64,000 bases of DNA. Source: Welwitschia mirabilis (Eukaryota; Gnetophyta; Gnetopsida; Welwitschiales). The notes under the pieces were generated by a model. It was not told the origin of the DNA. It made no database searches and saw only the letters and a program-made list of their open reading frames with translations. This document shows, in pieces, positions 58,560-64,000 of the stretch. The stretch's first letter is position 1, and each line of letters starts with the position of its first letter. Where the stretch lies: assembly GCA_051453625.1 (NCBI GenBank), contig JBOZIK010000001.1:287074075-287138074 (forward strand), read 5' to 3'. The translations under genes were made by a program, and so were the position numbers.

Positions 58560-58978
58560 CACAAAGATTTAACAACCATTCCTACTTTCATTATTTAACA
58601 TAAAAAATACCTTGAGGATAATGTAAATGTTGTTAGACAACCACAACATATACTAAATCCTATCCTTACACAAGTCATAAAAGATGAAATTATTAAATTA
58701 TATGCTAAAATTATTTATACCTTATATTATAGTAAGTGGATTAGTCCTTTCATGGTAGTGCCTAAAAAAGATGGAAAGTGGAGAATGTTTATTGATTTTA
58801 GAAAATAAAATGAGGTAACTAGGAAATATCATTATCCTTTACCTTTAGTTAACCAAATACATGATAGAATCCAAGGACATGCCTTTTATTACTTTTTTTA
58901 ATTGGTATGATGAATACAATTAGGTTTGTATCAATAGTGAGGATCAAGATCAAACAACTTTTACTTTACCTTTTGGAA
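58560..58978 (+). pseudogene. Second, partial RT copy in element C
   Basis: Starts over with YLEDNVNVVRQPQHILNPIL near 58,609, VIKDEIIKLYAKIIYTL near 58,675, SKWISPFMVVPKKDGKWRMF near 58,732 and HYPLPLVNQIHDRIQGH near 58,831, homologous to 57,430-57,780 at an offset of about 1,142 bases. I judge the two about 80-85 per cent identical. This copy is closer to the family pattern (RQPQ, VVPKKDGKWR kept), so the copies are not haplotypes of one locus. It ends at the gap. Confidence 0.75.
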
Positions 58979-59078
58979 NNNNNNNNNNNNNNNNNNNNNN
59001 NNNNNNNNNNNNNNNNNNNNNNNNNNNNNNNNNNNNNNNNNNNNNNNNNNNNNNNNNNNNNNNNNNNNNNNNNNNNNN
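58979..59078. other. Assembly gap, 100 N
   Basis: Placeholder gap between the second RT start and the RNase H end. About 900 bases of RT and RNase H would be expected here, so real sequence is missing or the join is chimeric. Confidence 0.99.
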
Positions 59079-59343
59079 TTAGCCATAATCTTTTTCCTAG
59101 ATAATCTTAAATACTATCTTTTAGGATTTTATAAAAATGTTTACATAGATTATGTAGTTATTTATTACCTTATGACCGAGAAAGATTCTAGTTCTAAACT
59201 CATTAGATGGATCACCCTTATACAAGAATTTATTCTTGTCATCATTGATAAAGTATGAAAACATAATAGTGTAGTAGATCATTTGTTGCAACTTTCTTCT
59301 TTTCTTGATGATCTTTTATTAATGATTCTTTTTCTAATGAACA
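59079..59343 (+). pseudogene. RNase H C-terminus and linker, element C
   Basis: NVYIDYVVIYYLMTEKDSSS (near 59,138) and KLIRWITLIQEFILVII (near 59,199), then NSVVDHLLQL (near 59,265), match the gypsy pattern VIVYTDHAAL.YLL.KKDAKPRLIRWILLLQEFDLEI.DKKG..N.VADHLSRL. This places the pol reading firmly between RNase H and integrase. The open frame from 59,283 is out of phase with it and then runs through N. Confidence 0.75.
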
Positions 59344-60300
59344 NNNNNNNNNNNNNNNNNNNNNNNNNNNNNNNNNNNNNNNNNNNNNNNNNNNNNNNNN
59401 NNNNNNNNNNNNNNNNNNNNNNNNNNNNNNNNNNNNNNNNNNNNNNNNNNNNNNNNNNNNNNNNNNNNNNNNNNNNNNNNNNNNNNNNNNNNNNNNNNNN
59501 NNNNNNNNNNNNNNNNNNNNNNNNNNNNNNNNNNNNNNNNNNNNNNNNNNNNNNNNNNNNNNNNNNNNNNNNNNNNNNNNNNNNNNNNNNNNNNNNNNNN
59601 NNNNNNNNNNNNNNNNNNNNNNNNNNNNNNNNNNNNNNNNNNNNNNNNNNNNNNNNNNNNNNNNNNNNNNNNNNNNNNNNNNNNNNNNNNNNNNNNNNNN
59701 NNNNNNNNNNNNNNNNNNNNNNNNNNNNNNNNNNNNNNNNNNNNNNNNNNNNNNNNNNNNNNNNNNNNNNNNNNNNNNNNNNNNNNNNNNNNNNNNNNNN
59801 NNNNNNNNNNNNNNNNNNNNNNNNNNNNNNNNNNNNNNNNNNNNNNNNNNNNNNNNNNNNNNNNNNNNNNNNNNNNNNNNNNNNNNNNNNNNNNNNNNNN
59901 NNNNNNNNNNNNNNNNNNNNNNNNNNNNNNNNNNNNNNNNNNNNNNNNNNNNNNNNNNNNNNNNNNNNNNNNNNNNNNNNNNNNNNNNNNNNNNNNNNNN
60001 NNNNNNNNNNNNNNNNNNNNNNNNNNNNNNNNNNNNNNNNNNNNNNNNNNNNNNNNNNNNNNNNNNNNNNNNNNNNNNNNNNNNNNNNNNNNNNNNNNNN
60101 NNNNNNNNNNNNNNNNNNNNNNNNNNNNNNNNNNNNNNNNNNNNNNNNNNNNNNNNNNNNNNNNNNNNNNNNNNNNNNNNNNNNNNNNNNNNNNNNNNNN
60201 NNNNNNNNNNNNNNNNNNNNNNNNNNNNNNNNNNNNNNNNNNNNNNNNNNNNNNNNNNNNNNNNNNNNNNNNNNNNNNNNNNNNNNNNNNNNNNNNNNNN
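59344..60300. other. Assembly gap, 957 N
   Basis: Sized gap that should contain the integrase zinc-binding domain and the first catalytic Asp. Confidence 0.99.
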
Positions 60301-61140
60301 TTCGTGAATGTAAATCTTTTGATTATTAGTGAATTAATTTCATTAAGCTACCTTCTAAAGATAAGAATTACATTTTAGTAGCTATTGATTATGTTACTAA
60401 ATAAGTTGAAGCTATTTCTACTTTTATAAATGATGCCCAAACTATTTGTAATTTTGTTAGAACTCATATTTTTATTTTTTTTGATTTTTCTATAATTATC
60501 ATAAGTGATTAAGAAATTCATTTAATAAATAATTTTAGAAGACTTCTATTATCCATTGGAATTGAACATATAGTAGCTTATGCTTATCATTCTCAATCTA
60601 ATAGTCAAGTTGAACATGCAAATAGAGAAATTAAGAAAGTGCTTTAAAAACTTTTCTTCATTAATAAGAAATCTTGGGCTTCTAAGCTAATAATATTTTT
60701 TAGGCTTATCATACTACTTGGTATAATTCTCTTGGGTTTTCATCTTATGGACTTAGATGAAAACCCAAGTCTTATCATTATAAGTCTTATTGTTCTATCT
60801 ATAAACTTAACCTTATAAACTTAGATGATAATCTTAAAAATTAATTAACCTAACTTAATCATTTAGATGAAAAATTTACTCATGCCAACATTTTCAACTT
60901 ATTTAAATCCCAAGTTAAGTTCAAATAAGTTAAGTCATAAATAGTTTAGACCTATTTAACTTATTATTTTATACAATACTAGAGTGCATCTTTTATACAA
61001 CAAGTTGAACTATAAATGGTGAGGTCCTTATCTTATAAAGAAAGTACATTCTAATGGCTCAGTTGAGATTTCTAGCTTAGACACTAAGGAGATCTAAGAA
61101 ATTAATAAACAAAGGTTAAAAATATATGAAAAACCCTTCA
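60301..61140 (+). pseudogene. Integrase core and C-terminal tail, element C
   Basis: NYILVAIDYVTK-stop-VEAI from about 60,369 matches KYILVAVDYVSKWVEAI, with a stop at the Trp position. IIIISD near 60,494 carries the second catalytic Asp, and 35 codons on, SQVEHANREIKKVL carries the catalytic Glu (GQVE.SNREIKRIL). The ALWAYRT part is decayed (60,680-60,790). GPYLIKKVHSNGSVEISSLD, after a frame change near 61,022, and INKQRLKIYEKP (near 61,100) fit the C-terminal GPF.V..V...GAVEI....FKVNGQRLK.Y. In the family it inserts the cDNA into chromosomes. At least four stops. Confidence 0.8.
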
Positions 61141-64000
61141 ATGTAATTTTAAACATGATAGAAATACTTGTTTTGAAGGTTTCCCTTGATGAGAAATAAT
61201 TCATTCCTATCATTATCTAAATTCTCTCTTAACCAGTTCCTTCAGTGGATGTTACGATTCACTTGATCATATTTTAATTTGACTTATGTATTTGCTTTAT
61301 AAAGTTACCATGACTAGTACTCAGTACTTAGACATTTAAAAGTAGTAAGATTGGAGTCACCTAATCTTAAGAGATTCATATGTCCATTAACCTTACTTTT
61401 AAGGAAGATGACTTGGTTCTTGTATTCTTTCTCAATGGTATGAGATCTTTGGTTGTTTGGGTATGTTTTTTTCCATTTTTTATCTTACTTCTTTACCTTC
61501 ATCTTTGATAATGTGTGGTCATGTCCGATTTATTCTTGAAGAAAAAAGAAAAAAATAATGATCATGATCTATTGTATCTATACTAAATACATGATCACAA
61601 TGATGTCTTACCACACTAGGGTAAATTTTTCTAAAAGGGACCTTTGATAGTGTTAATAGCTACGGGAACTCCTTTCAGGGTTAGTTGGCCATGCTTTATA
61701 GGTTCTTACTTTTTTAACTATAATTGCACTTACCTCATCATGAAAAATAATAATACACACTTTAAGGTAATGGAATTAATGGTGTTCTTAGTGTTATCAG
61801 AGGTATTGCTTATTTTCTAGATTCTTAGTATTTCCATATGATCATTCTGCTTTTAAGGATTAGGGTGTATTTTAGAGTGTGAGTGGGTGAGTTTTTTTTT
61901 TGGCAGCTTCTAATGTTATCATTCATTAATAGATCATTAGATCTTTAGTATCATCATAACCACTACCTTATTAAGTATAACTTTATAGAGTTAATACATC
62001 TTTTCATGCATCATTACTTATATGACTTTATGATTTCTTCTAAGGGGTTTGGTAGATTAGGGTTTAGAATAGGTATGCAATCTTCTTCATGTTCCTAGTT
62101 TTTAGTTTTCCTTTTTTTTTCCTTTGGTTATTTAGTTTAATTTTTTAAAATTACTTTTGTACTTTTTCATCATCAATTTAGGACTTAGCCATTTAGTAGT
62201 TTTCTTATTGTTATTTTCATTTTCACTCATGTTATTTATTAATAAAAGTTAACTTTCTTTTAGCATTTTAATTATATGATGTTACTTTAGGTTTACATGA
62301 TATTCATTTGAATTTTTTTGAGTTTAACACATTTTTATAAATACTTTGAGTTTGAGCACATTTGTTAAATTTTTTTCATCCTGATTCTTCTTACTTGGTG
62401 CATTTTCATCATCTTATCTTTACTCTTACTTTAAGCTATCCTTATTTATAAGCCTTTTTCATCATGATTTTTCATCATTTCCCATATTTCAAACTTTTTG
62501 ATAATTTTCTAATACCTTCACATTACTATCTGAGCCTCACTTTTTCAATTGATGCTTCCATTTTTTAATATTTTTGAAAGTTGCATTATCCTTTTAGTCA
62601 TTCAGATGATCATGTAGATGATAGTTTGAGATTGTTTAAGAGCTATTCTAAGGTTGTTATTTGAATGATGTGATTGGATGATAGTGTGATAAAACTATAT
62701 CATCCATTCTTTTCCGTCATTTTTATTCATTGTGTTGTATTTTATCATTATTCTTTTAAAAGGTATGTATCACGCTTGAATCCACTATTACTTTAGACTT
62801 TTCACCTGTTTGGATTATGCCTAGATTTGTAAGAATTTACTATATTTTTAAAAATGAGATATGTTTATATATCCCACATTATTTTTGATATTTTTCCTCA
62901 TTTCTTAGCCTTTCATATATTAGTTTTTATGTAGAATGTTCAAGTTTTTGAGCTCTTCAATTTGGTACAAATGGATTTGATTTTTATTAAATATTTTATG
63001 AGAAATCTAAATTTATGCACTTTACAAGATAGAATAAGATTTGTATCTTTAAAACTAATTTTCTCTCACATTATTAATTGAAACATAGTCATGCTTATAG
63101 TCAAATTGATCAATGTAATGTGCTCTACACTTTTACTGAATTAGTTTTTCCATTTGAGCACTTTCATTTTTTATCTTTTGTGTGATCCATCCATTTTATC
63201 TTTATGATTTTCTCTTACATTTCATACTATTTCTTCACACATTTAAGTAATACATAACATATTGGATTTATTGGGTGAATTAATATATATTTTTAGGATT
63301 TTTGCATGAAAATTTATTTATGGATTTATTTATAGGCTTTCACGAGATACATTTTAGTGATTTTTACCTTATCACGTGTGATATACATTTTGATGATGTT
63401 TAACAAGCCATGCACATGATGATCTACATAGGTAAAGTGAGAGTCTAAGCCATTAGTCAAGGAGTCTAGCCCACTTGTACCAACCATTATAGAGTGTGTA
63501 GAGCTTGTGCATCCACCACCTCCATAGGATTAGTTCCTCTCTATGGAAATAACATATATTCATGTAGAGAGGTATTTTAGTGATTTTATAAGTTAAATTG
63601 ATCCTAAGGTTCATTGATTTATAGCTAAGGTGGATTATAGATGTACATGTAGCATATTGTAATAGTCTATTTCATTATTTTTACATTATTTTGCAAAAAA
63701 AGGAACATATAAATCATAAGCTAGGAAAATAAGAATAACAAGAAATAATTTAGTAAAAGGTATATTTTATTATTAGAAGTAGTAAATTACATTCTTTATC
63801 ATTTAGATAATAGCCCTAGACTAGTGGTCAAAGGTAAATATGTTGACTATGATCTAAGTCCCCCTACTAGGACCCTTGGGAATTAGCCAAGATTGTCATC
63901 GATTACATCCACCCAGTTTATCCATCCCAACCTAACACCATAGGCTTTAATAGCATAATGAAAGAATATAATTTTATGTATTTTGGGTTACACCTATGTA
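61141..64000. other. Right flank, probable 3' region of element C, no gene
   Basis: No protein recognised on either strand. 61,490-61,520 (tttgataatgtgtggtcatg) recalls the 'TTTGAGGACAATGTGTAG' type sequence that follows integrase in many plant gypsy elements. A 25-nt motif copy lies at 62,599. A more G+C-rich block at 63,420-63,540 (agcccacttgtaccaacc, catccaccacctcc) has no partner in the window. A 3' LTR may start here or beyond the end. Confidence 0.4.
62599..62623 (+). repeat. 25-nt degenerate motif, copy
   Basis: CATTCAGATGAT then CATGTAGATGATA; matches the 46,233 copy at 20 of 25 positions, and all five differences are transitions. Confidence 0.6.

Larger units (their letters stand above)
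47256..61200 (+). mobile_element. Element C: plus-strand Athila-like gypsy element with nested LINE
   Basis: Primer site, leader (47.27-48.0 kb), a full LINE insertion (about 48.0-53.99 kb), then gag (54.07-56.2), protease (56.55-56.99), RT (57.46-58.56, partly repeated at 58.56-58.98), RNase H (58.3-58.55 and 59.08-59.29) and integrase (60.30-61.14) in normal order on the plus strand. Protease and gag-linker style agree with the Athila/OTA group. Gaps interrupt gag and pol. The 3' LTR is not identified and may lie beyond the window. Membership of the primer site and gag-pol in one element is inferred from order and strand. Confidence 0.65.

Noticed and set aside
57430-58978. The two RT starts as haplotypes of one locus
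   Set aside because: Divergence of some 15-20 per cent and independent decay are too great compared with the few per cent seen in the other gap-flanking duplications.
1-64000. Fungal RIP (repeat-induced point mutation) as the cause of the AT bias
   Set aside because: RIP favours CpA to TpA in general, yet CAA and CAT remain common while CAG is lost. The elements (Athila-like gypsy, L1 with DUF4283-like ORF1 and zf-RVT) are plant types.
1-64000. CRISPR arrays, tRNA or rRNA genes, bacterial-type operons
   Set aside because: No regularly spaced direct repeats, no tRNA-like B-box/acceptor arrangement noticed, no rRNA-like conserved stretches; the context is eukaryotic transposon DNA.

Overview
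The window looks like intergenic heterochromatin of a seed plant. It is very AT-rich (I estimate well under one third G+C), CpG is almost absent, and every recognisable coding remnant belongs to a plant-type transposable element: Athila-like Ty3/gypsy elements (gag with CCHC, protease, RT, RNase H, integrase, decayed tRNA-Asp-type primer binding sites) and plant L1-type LINEs (ORF1 with a DUF4283-like region and CCHC, endonuclease, RT, zf-RVT). I see no convincing host gene, tRNA, rRNA or CRISPR array. The species cannot be named. The base bias resembles what is reported for AT-driven genomes such as Welwitschia, but that is only a suggestion. Fifteen N runs interrupt the sequence, and most of the long open frames cross them and are artefacts.

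Layout. (1) 1-2,080: unassigned. (2) 2,080-33,715: best read as one ancient plus-strand element A. It has a 5' LTR (2,080-3,925), a primer binding site (3,927), a gag/protease/RT/RNase H/integrase series (9.1-14.65 kb), an integrase tail (22.26-22.53 kb) and a related LTR at 32.03-33.7 kb. Two insertions split it: a minus-strand gypsy element B (14.64 to about 20-22 kb), whose own integrase is broken at the same junction, and a minus-strand LINE (23.75-30.55 kb). (3) 33.7-38.2 kb: unassigned AT-rich DNA. (4) 38.2-44 kb: two diverged LTR copies of another family (D); only the second is followed by a primer binding site. (5) 45.9-61.2 kb: plus-strand gypsy element C with a primer binding site at 47,256, a full plus-strand LINE (48.0-53.99 kb) sitting between leader and gag, then gag, protease, RT (partly duplicated), RNase H and integrase. 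(6) 61.2-64 kb: probable 3' non-coding region of C, otherwise unassigned.

How the parts relate. All genes are fossils: each domain is recognisable only by reading through stops and frame changes, and several catalytic residues are lost. Changes against the family patterns are overwhelmingly C-to-T and G-to-A, and CAG/CTG is far rarer than TAG/CTA in the older parts, as expected from long-term CHG and CG methylation followed by deamination. The LINEs keep many more CAG/CTG and so look younger than the gypsy elements they interrupt. Several assembly gaps are flanked by copies of the same sequence, so some apparent duplications are probably unmerged contig ends or haplotypes. I did not find a new functional system. 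The most notable items are the nested architecture, the opposed integrase junction, the CHG-depletion signature, and a 25-nt degenerate palindromic motif scattered through at least five sites.
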